This document shows positions 1 to 5,431 of a stretch of DNA of 5,455 bases, piece by piece. The position numbers and the translations under genes were made by a program. The DNA is from Victivallales bacterium. GTDB taxonomy: Bacteria > Verrucomicrobiota > Lentisphaeria > Oligosphaerales > Oligosphaeraceae. Every line of letters begins with the position of its first letter. Position 1 is the stretch's first letter. Under the pieces are notes generated by a model, which ran no database searches, was not told where the DNA came from, and saw only the letters and a program-made list of their open reading frames with translations. Location of the stretch: positions 1 to 5,455 of the forward strand of contig JAGCTA010000136.1 in assembly GCA_017963875.1 (NCBI GenBank), written 5' to 3'.

Positions 1-2
1 AA

Positions 3-101
3 CGGCTGGCAGAGGAAAAGGCGAGAAAAGAAGCGGAAAAGAAACGGCTGGCAGAGGAAAAGGCAAAGAAGGAAGAAGAGGAAGCACGGCTGGCAGAGGA
101 A
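3..101 (+). repeat. 42-nt in-frame tandem repeat coding for a 14-residue charged helix unit
   Basis: The 15-mer cggctggcagaggaa occurs at 3-17, 45-59 and 87-101, exactly 42 nt apart. The first two copies share a longer identity, aacggctggcagaggaaaag, starting at 1 and 43. The unit encodes 14 residues (RLAEE followed by Lys/Arg/Glu/Ala), equal to two heptads. A degenerate fourth RLAAE appears at 156 after a 69-nt interval. The array probably continues upstream of the window, and such near-identical units are prone to copy-number change. Confidence 0.85.
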
Positions 102-1106
102 GCGCGGCAGGCGGAAGAGGCAAGGAAGAAAGCCGCTGCTGAGGCTGAAGAGGCGCGGTTGGCAGCGGAAAGGGCGGCTGCGGAGGAATCTTTCCTCCAG
201 AAAGAAGTCGCTGGAATTCCTATGCCGATTATTATGGTGATTGCAGGCTTGATAATTATCGGATGTATTGTGATGACCATTGTGCTATACCGCAAGCACA
301 AGCAAGAGGAGGATTCATTTGCCAAGTTCTTCGAGGGTAAAGGAAAGTTGCAGAAGGACTTCTGGAGTCAGGCGGAGGCCGACCCAGACCATTTCAAGTA
401 TGTTGCATACATGTTCCCAGACTTGGAGAGTGCCACGAAGGCATTGGCGCGTCTGTCGTATATGCGCAGCGATTCAGGAGGCAATCTCCGCTGTTCCCGC
501 CAGTTGAATTATGGCGTCTATCCCCATCTCAATGGCGCGGTATGCTTTGTTGGCGGTGTCAAGTTCAGTTATGCATTGTGGCGCGAAGCCTCGGCGGTGC
601 TTCCTGAACTGCCAGGGGCGCAATATTTCAAGGTATCTACGGAACCAATCGTCCAACTTGATATTCCCGACCTCTCTAAACTGTCTGAAGACAAGCATAT
701 CCATATTGAATCGTTGGGTGTTGAGGATGTCGAAGGCGAAAACGGCGAATTCAACCGTTTGTACAAATACCGTGCGGATACAAAGGAACAGGCGATGGAC
801 TTCTTGGAAAACTTCAATATTCAGGAAGCAGGTATCGTTGTTCACATCGAAACGCCAGAAGGTATCCTTGGCAAGGACGAAAATGGTGTCTTTACGTTGG
901 ATAATGTCGCTCATGAATCCGCTGGCGAAAAAGAAGTCGTCGCGGACGCCGCCACGCCAGTCGCCAATGCGGCCACACCTGTTGCGGATGCCGCCACGCC
1001 AGTTTCGGATGCAACAACGGAAGATAAGGCATCTGAATCGGCTGAGTCAAGCGATGGTGGAGAGCCGCCGAAGAAAAAACTCAAGCCGCCGAAAATGGAT
1101 TCATAA
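3..1106 (+). CDS. Membrane protein with charged repeat helix, one TM segment and unrecognised soluble domain (5' partial)
   Basis: The frame is open from the left edge (first full codon at 3) to the TAA at 1104-1106, giving 367 visible residues with the true start outside the window. A TTG at 159 lies inside the charged helix and has no ribosome binding site, so it is not the likely start. Visible residues 1-63 are almost only Glu, Lys, Arg, Ala, Leu and Gln, and RLAEE recurs every 14 residues, as expected for a coiled coil or single charged helix. A transmembrane segment follows at about residues 76-95 (nt 228-287, IIMVIAGLIIIGCIVMTIVL), then the basic stretch YRKHK. Residues about 100-300 form a soluble region that may be two small domains, the second carrying HIETPEG..GKDENGVF. 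The tail has DAATPVA repeats, a Ser/Glu-acidic stretch and a basic proline-rich end (PPKKKLKPPK). I do not recognise the family. Topology is unclear: the basic residues after the TM favour an inside C-terminus, but the helix before it is also charged. A scaffold or envelope-tethering role is only a guess. Confidence 0.85.
   Translation, partial: RLAEEKARKEAEKKRLAEEKAKKEEEEARLAEEARQAEEARKKAAAEAEEARLAAERAAAEESFLQKEVAGIPMPIIMVIAGLIIIGCIVMTIVLYRKHKQEEDSFAKFFEGKGKLQKDFWSQAEADPDHFKYVAYMFPDLESATKALARLSYMRSDSGGNLRCSRQLNYGVYPHLNGAVCFVGGVKFSYALWREASAVLPELPGAQYFKVSTEPIVQLDIPDLSKLSEDKHIHIESLGVEDVEGENGEFNRLYKYRADTKEQAMDFLENFNIQEAGIVVHIETPEGILGKDENGVFTLDNVAHESAGEKEVVADAATPVANAATPVADAATPVSDATTEDKASESAESSDGGEPPKKKLKPPKMDS
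942..1016 (+). repeat. 21-nt in-frame repeat coding for (A/S)-D/N-A-A-T-P-V units
   Basis: Three 21-nt units at 942-962, 963-983 and 984-1004, plus a partial unit at 1005-1016, encode ADAATPV, ANAATPV, ADAATPV and SDAT. Copies one and three share gccgccacgccagt, while the middle copy has diverged at third positions (gcggccacacctgtt). The result is a disordered Ala/Thr/Pro linker between the last folded region and the acidic and basic tail of the membrane protein. Confidence 0.8.
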
Positions 1107-1141
1107 AAGCAGGTGGCTGTTTTCACTATTGTTTGGAGCGG

Positions 1142-1179
1142 CATAACGGCAGTGTAGATTATTCTGAACTGCCGTTATG
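1142..1179. terminator. 12-bp inverted repeat after the membrane-protein gene, possible terminator
   Basis: The arms cataacggcagt (1142-1153) and actgccgttatg (1168-1179) are perfectly complementary, with a 14-nt loop. One further G-T pair (1141/1180) is possible. The hairpin begins 35 nt after the TAA at 1106 and ends 65 nt before the peptidase ATG. No continuous T run follows directly; a loose T/A stretch (attattattt) comes 11 nt later. It may act as a weak or factor-dependent terminator, an mRNA 3'-end stabiliser, or a protein-binding dyad. Confidence 0.45.
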
Positions 1180-1227
1180 TGCCTGTTGCTATTATTATTT
1201 CATGACCTCAAAATCGAATCTAGCCTC

Positions 1228-1234
1228 AAGAGGA
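1228..1234 (+). promoter_or_regulatory. Ribosome binding site for the peptidase gene
   Basis: AAGAGGA ends 10 nt before the ATG at 1245. It is the only purine-rich SD-like stretch near the start and supports 1245 over other in-frame starts. Confidence 0.5.
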
Positions 1235-1244
1235 ACAGAGCATC

Positions 1245-2045
1245 ATGACAATCAATGCCAAATCCATTCAGTCTCATTTCAGCCTTCAGAATGTGCAGTC
1301 CAACGCATACGCGCTGAATGCCATTGAACGCACATGTTCATACGATGATTTCGAACGTTCCAGCCGCTTCTGCGAAGAGGCGTTAAAGGCTGCAGGGTTT
1401 TCCCATGTTGAACGCATTGCCCATGCGGCGGATGGCGTGTCTGCCACGTATGACTGCATCATGCCGCAGGCGTGGAATCTGGATAAGGGAAAACGCTCGT
1501 TTCTTGAAATAGTGGACGAAAAGTTGTCTGCTGAGGAAAGGCTGCTGGCAGACAGTGCCGCCAATCCGCTTCACGCCACTGTCTGGAGTGCGCCAACTCC
1601 CCAAGGGGGGTTGACTGCCGAACTGATCGATTTCTCTGCACTGAAGCCAGGCCATTACGAGGCAGCCAGAGGCAAATGGGTGCTTTATGCCCCTCATTCT
1701 GAGTATTCTTCAACCTCTCCCGCTTCGCTGCTGTGGGGACTGTACCATAATTTGACCGAGGCAGGAATCGCAGGGCTGGTGACCAGCGACATGCTCTGCG
1801 CTGAACTCATGCCCAATGAATTGAACTGGCAGAATGGCATCGGCTATACAGGATGGTATCTGACCAAGGGAGAAAAGAGGGTGCCCGCGTTTGCCATTAC
1901 GCCGTTGGCAACGTGGAGACTTCAGAAATTGCTGGCCAGAGGGAAGGTCATACTGCACGGAGAGTTGAATTGCAGTAACTATGACGGACAGATTTATACG
2001 GTCACGGGGTCATTCCAGGCGAGAGCAAGGAAGAAATCGCATTGA
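1245..2045 (+). CDS. DUF4910/M28-like aminopeptidase, N-terminal part (frameshifted gene)
   Basis: This is the first half of a metal-dependent aminopeptidase-like protein, translated from the ATG at 1245. Residues about 1-100 form a helical N-terminal domain (CEEALKAAGF, typical of M28-like enzymes). Residues about 110-245 look like a protease-associated (PA) type insert: GKWVLYAP, then GLYHNLTEAGIAGLVTSD, then VPAFAITPLATWRLQKLLARG and a closing strand VILHGELN. No signal peptide is visible, so a cytoplasmic location is likely. The sequence stays family-like up to FQ (codon 258, nt 2016-2018). The last eight residues, ARARKKSH, are out of frame relative to the family, and the frame stops at 2043-2045. 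Stepping back one base at 2018 continues as GESKEEIALMAHLYEP, which matches the start of the M28 catalytic core. The assignment to the DUF4910 (aminopeptidase-like) group is from pattern recognition of the joined protein; the exact substrate is unknown. Confidence 0.8.
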   Translation: MTINAKSIQSHFSLQNVQSNAYALNAIERTCSYDDFERSSRFCEEALKAAGFSHVERIAHAADGVSATYDCIMPQAWNLDKGKRSFLEIVDEKLSAEERLLADSAANPLHATVWSAPTPQGGLTAELIDFSALKPGHYEAARGKWVLYAPHSEYSSTSPASLLWGLYHNLTEAGIAGLVTSDMLCAELMPNELNWQNGIGYTGWYLTKGEKRVPAFAITPLATWRLQKLLARGKVILHGELNCSNYDGQIYTVTGSFQARARKKSH

Positions 2046-2047
2046 TG
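2013..2047 (+). other. One-base frameshift and TGATG junction inside the peptidase gene
   Basis: At 2013-2020 the sequence reads ttccaggc. The upstream frame reads TTC CAG GCG, while the downstream frame picks up at GGC (2018-2020). Adding one G to the GG run restores a single frame through the metal-binding region. The upstream frame ends with TGA at 2043-2045, whose final A is the first base of the ATG at 2045-2047 (TGATG), a geometry compatible with termination-reinitiation. An SD-like AAGGAAG lies at 2027-2033. No classic slippery heptamer is present at the shift point. Confidence 0.8.
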
Positions 2048-3094
2048 GCGCATCTATACGAACCATTCGTCAATGATGACGCGGCTGGATTCGCCCATTT
2101 GTGCGAATTTGGCAGGCAATTGGTTGAGCGTGGAGTCAAACTGAAAAGGACGCTGCGTGTCGTTTTCTCCATGGAACTATACGGCATGGCAGCCTATCTG
2201 AAGACACACAGCAAAAACATCATTCTTGCGGCAAATTTCGATGGTATTCCGCATCCAGAGGATCCCAAAACGATTATCGTGCGCCGTACGCCTTTCAACA
2301 AGTCTCATTTCAGCGACTGGCTGATTTGGGATCTGCTGAAGAAACGTCTTCCGCTGCTGACCCTTGAGCAAGAATATGCCTCCTATTCTGACGATACTTT
2401 CACCAATGATCCAGATTTTGGTCAGAACGGCATACCGACGTTCTGGCTGCACAGCCACTGCAACAAGTCTCATCATAGCACGGGCATCCTCTTCGACGCT
2501 GACTGGGGGGCCGCAAAATGCCAACTGCCCGTCTTCGCGGAAATCCTTGAAACGTTGCTTTGCGTTGACAAACTGCCGAACTATGCGCATCGTGCGGCAA
2601 GGGAACTTCGTGCGGCGGCACAGGCAATTTTGGCAGACAAGAGGCTCAGTATCTTCGAGAAGAAAATGTGGCTTCAGGCCGAATATATCCGTCAGAGACA
2701 ACGGCTTGAATCTGTCCGCGATTATACGGGTCAGCCAGTGGCCATCGAGCCGTTGCAGACAACTTGGAAACGGTTTTCCGCCAAAGCGGAGGCTTTGCCT
2801 TCACAGAGGCTGACGCCATCGGAGAAAACCGCGCTAAAAGTGATTGTGACTCGTGGAAAACTCGGCTATCCTTTCTCGCTTGCAGCAGTGCCGCTTCAGG
2901 AGCGTCATCCCGTTTTCATTCCGCATGTCCTGTGGGCGCTTTTCGACGGGAAGCGAAATCTGCTGGAATGCGTCCGAATGGCCGATGCCGAACGCAATGC
3001 AATCACCTCTCCGAAAAAACTGGTGAAGATTATCAGCGAACTTCAATGGCTGGCTGGCTACGGCTATCTTAAGATTGAAGTTTCAGAGAAGTAA
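2045..3094 (+). CDS. DUF4910/M28-like aminopeptidase, catalytic core and C-terminal winged helix (frameshifted gene)
   Basis: This is the second half of the split peptidase. The same frame is open upstream to about 2018, and ATG 2045 is the first ATG, overlapping the stop of the first half. Numbering here starts at that ATG. M28-like elements appear in order: AHLYEP with a putative metal-binding His (residue 3) and VNDD (Asp 11); FSMELYG with the Glu of the usual catalytic region (44); ANFDGI with an Asp (66); SDDTF..DPDFGQNGIPTFWL, matching the 'SD..F...GIP' signature; and NKSHHSTG with the terminal His (143/144). Positions are in family order, but individual ligand assignment is inference. 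The last 90 or so residues (WALFDGKRNLLECVRM ... LQWLAGYGYLKIEV) resemble the winged helix that ends many DUF4910 proteins. The joined product would be about 616 residues, a plausible full length. Without the first half this chain lacks the N-terminal and PA-like parts and may be inactive alone. The gene may be a recent pseudogene, a sequencing error, or a two-chain product. Confidence 0.8.
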   Translation: MAHLYEPFVNDDAAGFAHLCEFGRQLVERGVKLKRTLRVVFSMELYGMAAYLKTHSKNIILAANFDGIPHPEDPKTIIVRRTPFNKSHFSDWLIWDLLKKRLPLLTLEQEYASYSDDTFTNDPDFGQNGIPTFWLHSHCNKSHHSTGILFDADWGAAKCQLPVFAEILETLLCVDKLPNYAHRAARELRAAAQAILADKRLSIFEKKMWLQAEYIRQRQRLESVRDYTGQPVAIEPLQTTWKRFSAKAEALPSQRLTPSEKTALKVIVTRGKLGYPFSLAAVPLQERHPVFIPHVLWALFDGKRNLLECVRMADAERNAITSPKKLVKIISELQWLAGYGYLKIEVSEK

Positions 3095-3148
3095 GTGGTG
3101 TGTCTCAAATCGGACCACCTTATTCTTAAAGTAGCGTTTTTGTAAAAT

Positions 3149-3166
3149 GCAAAGGGAACTCCTTGC
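3149..3166 (-). terminator. Weak hairpin in the convergent gap, possible terminator of the barrel gene
   Basis: Read on the minus strand, gcaagg and cctttgc form a short stem with one bulged base around a 5-nt loop, followed by attttac. It lies 12 nt past the barrel gene's TAG. A separate 5-bp pair, gtggt (3095-3099) and accac (3114-3118), sits just after the peptidase stop on the plus strand. Both are weak and would need folding and transcript-end data. Confidence 0.3.
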
Positions 3167-3178
3167 GATTTCATACCG

Positions 3179-4381
3179 CTAAAAATGGTAGGAGAATCCA
3201 AGGCGGAATACGTTTTCTGTGTAATCCTTTTCTTTCCTGTATTTATACCGAAGGTTATTCATTTCATAGCCAGTGAAAACGGAACATTTTGAAGTCAAAT
3301 CGTATGTCAATCTGCATTTGTAACTGTATTCCGTCACATCCCTGGTGTTTTTGTTTTTTTCATCCTTGTTTTCGATGCCGAATGTATTGTCCAGTGAAAA
3401 ACGCGAGGTAAATTCCCATACCCAGATAAAGAAATTGTCCCATTCGTATCTACAACCGCGATTGGTGTCGTATGTGTCGTCGTTTTGAAAGACGGATCGA
3501 ACGATAAAATGCGTTTTATCAGTTGGCGCGTATGACATTCGGAATGAATATTCTTTCACGAATTCGCCTGAGTTATCTGAATCTTTGGATCTTCCTTCAT
3601 AGTCGATACGTGTCAGACCTGCTTGCAACGTGGCATTTACTCTTGCAGTAATCATGTAGTTTGCGAAAGAGAAAATGCCGATTTTGGTCGAGTCGTCACG
3701 CCTTTTGTCATTGATATATTCAGTTTCAGTATGTTCGAATCTGATACCAGTCCTGATTCGATGAGTTAATTTATAATATGGGGAGACGCTAAACCCATAT
3801 CTTTGCCTAGAGTAGTCTTTATAATCTTTGTCATCATATTTGAGGTTATGATAGTAAAGTGTTGTCGTGAACCCTATCCGATGAAGTCCGATAAGGTCAT
3901 AGACAATATTACCTCTGTAGTATGTTCTTCGAACATATTCTGAATCAAAGTCGTCCCACTTTTCCTTACTGCTGCTACTGTTCAAGGAAACCATGACCCT
4001 GTCATACGTTGTAATGTGGAATGTTTCCGAACCGATGATTTTTGGATTGAGGCTCCATTCAAGTCCGTCTTGGGAACTCTCGGGTTCTTCTGTCAGATAG
4101 GTGTATTCAACCTTTCCCTCAACACCGTACATCAGGTTGCTGAATGTCCGCATCCAGTTTGCCGTCAATCCAGTGACAAATTCAAATGCGTCTTTCTTGT
4201 CAGGCGAGGAATTGATATTGTCACGGTACATCGCCTCTTGGGAGACAGAGAACTTGATCGTGTTCGGAATTACACCAGAAACAGAATCAAAATAGTCGTC
4301 CAGTGAACTTGCATGAACAGTTTCCAAGCATACGATGATAATCACAAGGAAACCAATAATATCTTTAAGATGTCTGCTCAT
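3179..4381 (-). CDS. Putative outer-membrane beta-barrel protein
   Basis: The product is 400 residues from the ATG at 4381. An upstream in-frame TTG at 4402 is possible but less likely; neither start has a good Shine-Dalgarno match. Residues 1-24 form a Sec signal peptide: basic MSRHLK, a hydrophobic core GFLVIIIVCL, and predicted cleavage after VHA. Position 18 is a Cys but is not preceded by a lipobox. The mature protein is a series of amphipathic strands rich in Tyr, Phe and Arg alternating with polar residues, paired across tight turns (for example EYSFRMSYAPTDKTHFIVRS and YSYKCRLTYDLTSKCSVF). It ends FRLGFSYHF with a C-terminal Phe, the usual barrel-assembly signal. Asp/Lys/Asn-rich segments would be extracellular loops. 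The pattern fits the putative beta-barrel porin group (BBP2_2 type) by impression; cargo or function is unknown. The gene is visibly more AT-rich than the peptidase gene. It is transcribed toward the peptidase gene and separated from the small secreted-protein gene by a strong terminator. Confidence 0.8.
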   Translation of the reverse strand: MSRHLKDIIGFLVIIIVCLETVHASSLDDYFDSVSGVIPNTIKFSVSQEAMYRDNINSSPDKKDAFEFVTGLTANWMRTFSNLMYGVEGKVEYTYLTEEPESSQDGLEWSLNPKIIGSETFHITTYDRVMVSLNSSSSKEKWDDFDSEYVRRTYYRGNIVYDLIGLHRIGFTTTLYYHNLKYDDKDYKDYSRQRYGFSVSPYYKLTHRIRTGIRFEHTETEYINDKRRDDSTKIGIFSFANYMITARVNATLQAGLTRIDYEGRSKDSDNSGEFVKEYSFRMSYAPTDKTHFIVRSVFQNDDTYDTNRGCRYEWDNFFIWVWEFTSRFSLDNTFGIENKDEKNKNTRDVTEYSYKCRLTYDLTSKCSVFTGYEMNNLRYKYRKEKDYTENVFRLGFSYHF

Positions 4382-4426
4382 GAGTTTACTTATATTGTGC
4401 AACTGTCAAATCAGGTCGAATCGATT

Positions 4427-4467
4427 AATAAAAAATCCGTGAAACGGGGTTTCACGGATTTTTTATT
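4427..4467. terminator. Bidirectional intrinsic terminator
   Basis: The 19-nt arms at 4427-4445 and 4449-4467 are exact reverse complements around a 3-nt GGG loop. The GC-containing core is tccgtgaaac/gtttcacgga, flanked by A-rich and T-rich tracts, so both strands end the hairpin in a run of T (ttttttatt). It starts 45 nt past the stop of the small exported-protein gene and is placed to end that minus-strand transcript. It would also stop any plus-strand transcript coming from the barrel region. Confidence 0.93.
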
Positions 4468-4511
4468 TGCTAACCTAGCCTACTGAAAGCCATTTATGTG
4501 GCTGACAGAAA

Positions 4512-4961
4512 TTAGAGATCGGTGCTCGTTGAGGAAGCACTGACTGGCTTGTAGTCATCGTCAGCAGCGTAGTTCGGAACAGTACCTTCCTTGATAACGC
4601 AACGATAACTGCCATCGGCTGCGGTGTAGGCCTTGCCACCAGCATCGGACATAACGTCCAAAGAATAGGAAGCAACCTTGTCGCGGTCAGATGAAGAAAC
4701 AGCGGCTTTGGAGGTGAAGACCTGCTGCAAAGCGAGGGTGAAACGGCTGATCAGCCTGTCATTGGGGCATTCAGCGATTTGCGAAATAAGATCGGCAAGA
4801 TCTGACTGAGAATCGTAGCGTTCCAAGATGGCCAGACGCAACTGCGTGGTGGTCATTTTCGCAAATTTCTTCATTTCTGGGGTGTCATCTTCATACTTGT
4901 AGGCCATGAGGCTGGCGGTCAGGCAGATGAAACTAACGAGGCAAACAAACATCTTTTTCAT
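4512..4961 (-). CDS. Small exported protein of unknown function
   Basis: The product is 149 residues from the ATG at 4961, chosen because a strong SD (AAAGGAG) ends 9 nt before it; a GTG at 4988 would add nine residues but would place the SD inside the gene. MKKMFVCLVSFICLTASLMA is a typical Sec signal peptide, with likely cleavage after Ala20. The mature part begins with a charged stretch (YKYEDDTPEMKKF) and is predicted helical to about residue 85 (TTTQLRLAILERY, DLADLISQIAEC, RLISRFTLALQQVF). A short domain follows with SYSLDVMSDAGGKAYTAADGSYRCVI, and a Ser/Thr-rich tail ends in TDL. Cys65 and Cys121 are the only cysteines of the mature protein and could form a disulfide in the periplasm. 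I do not recognise a family. It is transcribed in the same direction as the barrel gene, but the terminator between them argues for separate regulation. Confidence 0.82.
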   Translation of the reverse strand: MKKMFVCLVSFICLTASLMAYKYEDDTPEMKKFAKMTTTQLRLAILERYDSQSDLADLISQIAECPNDRLISRFTLALQQVFTSKAAVSSSDRDKVASYSLDVMSDAGGKAYTAADGSYRCVIKEGTVPNYAADDDYKPVSASSTSTDL

Positions 4962-4970
4962 TTTTTGAGA

Positions 4971-4977
4971 CTCCTTT
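4971..4977 (-). promoter_or_regulatory. Strong ribosome binding site of the small exported-protein gene
   Basis: On the minus strand AAAGGAG is followed by tctcaaaaa and then the ATG at 4961, a 9-nt spacing. It decides the start codon and is the clearest SD in the window, suggesting efficient translation. Confidence 0.8.
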
Positions 4978-5043
4978 CTTGTTTTCACAACAATAGAACT
5001 ATTAAATTTAAAAAAAACAAACTTATTGAAAACGATTAGGACA

Positions 5044-5355
5044 TTAATTTACCACGATATTTTGTTTTGTCAAGTCATTAAAGGCTTTTTTTGTTTTTTT
5101 CTGCCGTTTTTTTGTCTTGTAAACTGAAAAAAAGATCCCTAGACATAGACTCTTATGAATATTGGAGAGAAAAACGGGATTTATATCCTTGAGTTCCTTG
5201 GCAGTAATTTCTGGCAGACCACCCATCACCCATGGCCCTTCTAGGCAACCCAAGTATATCCCCGAAAAATCATCAGAAATCTTTTCACCACGTGGATACT
5301 CTAGGAACAAGACGCAGGAGCCAGAAAATGCCGTCTTGTTTTTTGGGGAAAACAA
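5044..5355 (-). CDS. Doubtful hypothetical ORF or gene remnant
   Basis: This is a 103-codon frame opening at a TTG (5355) two codons after a TAG, with no Shine-Dalgarno sequence. The first internal ATG is at 5226 and would give 60 residues. The middle part (LEYPRGEKISDDFSGIYLG, EGPWVMGGLPEITAKELKDI) has a balanced, protein-like composition. The end (YKTKKRQKKTKKAFND) is Lys-rich simply because the DNA is AT-rich. It has no signal peptide and no family I recognise. It ends 82 nt before the exported-protein ATG. It may be the surviving 3' part of a decayed gene, or chance. Confidence 0.25.
   Translation of the reverse strand: MFSPKNKTAFSGSCVLFLEYPRGEKISDDFSGIYLGCLEGPWVMGGLPEITAKELKDINPVFLSNIHKSLCLGIFFSVYKTKKRQKKTKKAFNDLTKQNIVVN
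5306..5344 (+). terminator. Terminator-like hairpin on the plus strand
   Basis: The arms aacaagacg (5306-5314) and cgtcttgtt (5332-5340) pair over 9 bp. An inner CA/TG pair lies across a bulged C, with a 12-nt loop. The stem runs into six consecutive T (5339-5344). No convincing plus-strand gene lies upstream within the window, and the hairpin sits inside the doubtful minus-strand frame, so its role is unclear. Confidence 0.4.
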
Positions 5356-5406
5356 AAACTATTGTTTGGAATCAAAGAGTTTTTGGAAATAAGTGCATAT
5401 ATATAG

Positions 5407-5431
5407 TATATTAAGATTCTATATTAAGATT
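5407..5431. repeat. Two tandem copies of a 12-bp AT-rich sequence
   Basis: tatattaagatt occurs at 5407-5418 and 5420-5431, separated by one C (13-nt period). It directly follows an alternating AT tract (catatatatag). It could be paired regulator sites in a promoter or simple slippage in AT-rich DNA. Confidence 0.6.

Noticed and set aside
474..914. Long minus-strand frame opposite the membrane-protein gene
   Set aside because: It is antisense to a clearly coding frame with a TM segment and repeats, and its translation shows no family features or start signals.
159..1106. Gene starting at TTG 159
   Set aside because: The frame continues open to the window edge with the same charged repeat, so 159 is an internal codon; there is no SD before it.
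511..1146. Plus-strand alternative frame of 211 codons inside the membrane-protein gene
   Set aside because: Arg/Ser-rich translation typical of an out-of-frame reading; the other frame has coherent domain structure.
1186..1214. Possible promoter TTGCTA with 17-nt spacing to CAAAAT upstream of the peptidase gene
   Set aside because: Each hexamer matches consensus at only four of six positions, not enough to call in AT-rich intergenic DNA.
2010..2020. Programmed -1 ribosomal frameshift
   Set aside because: No X-XXY-YYZ heptamer is present at the shift point, and this peptidase group is not known to me to use recoding.
2177..2701. 174-codon minus-strand frame opposite the peptidase core
   Set aside because: It lies entirely against the conserved catalytic-core coding sequence and has no SD or recognisable motif.
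4382..4408. TTGACA on the minus strand upstream of the barrel gene as a -35 box
   Set aside because: The hexamer is perfect, but the best -10-like sequence (tataag) is only 9 nt away and no good hexamer lies at 16-18 nt.
5162..5414. Plus-strand short frames starting at TTG 5162 and ATG 5232
   Set aside because: No SD, no recognisable motifs, and basic/Ser-rich composition typical of chance frames.
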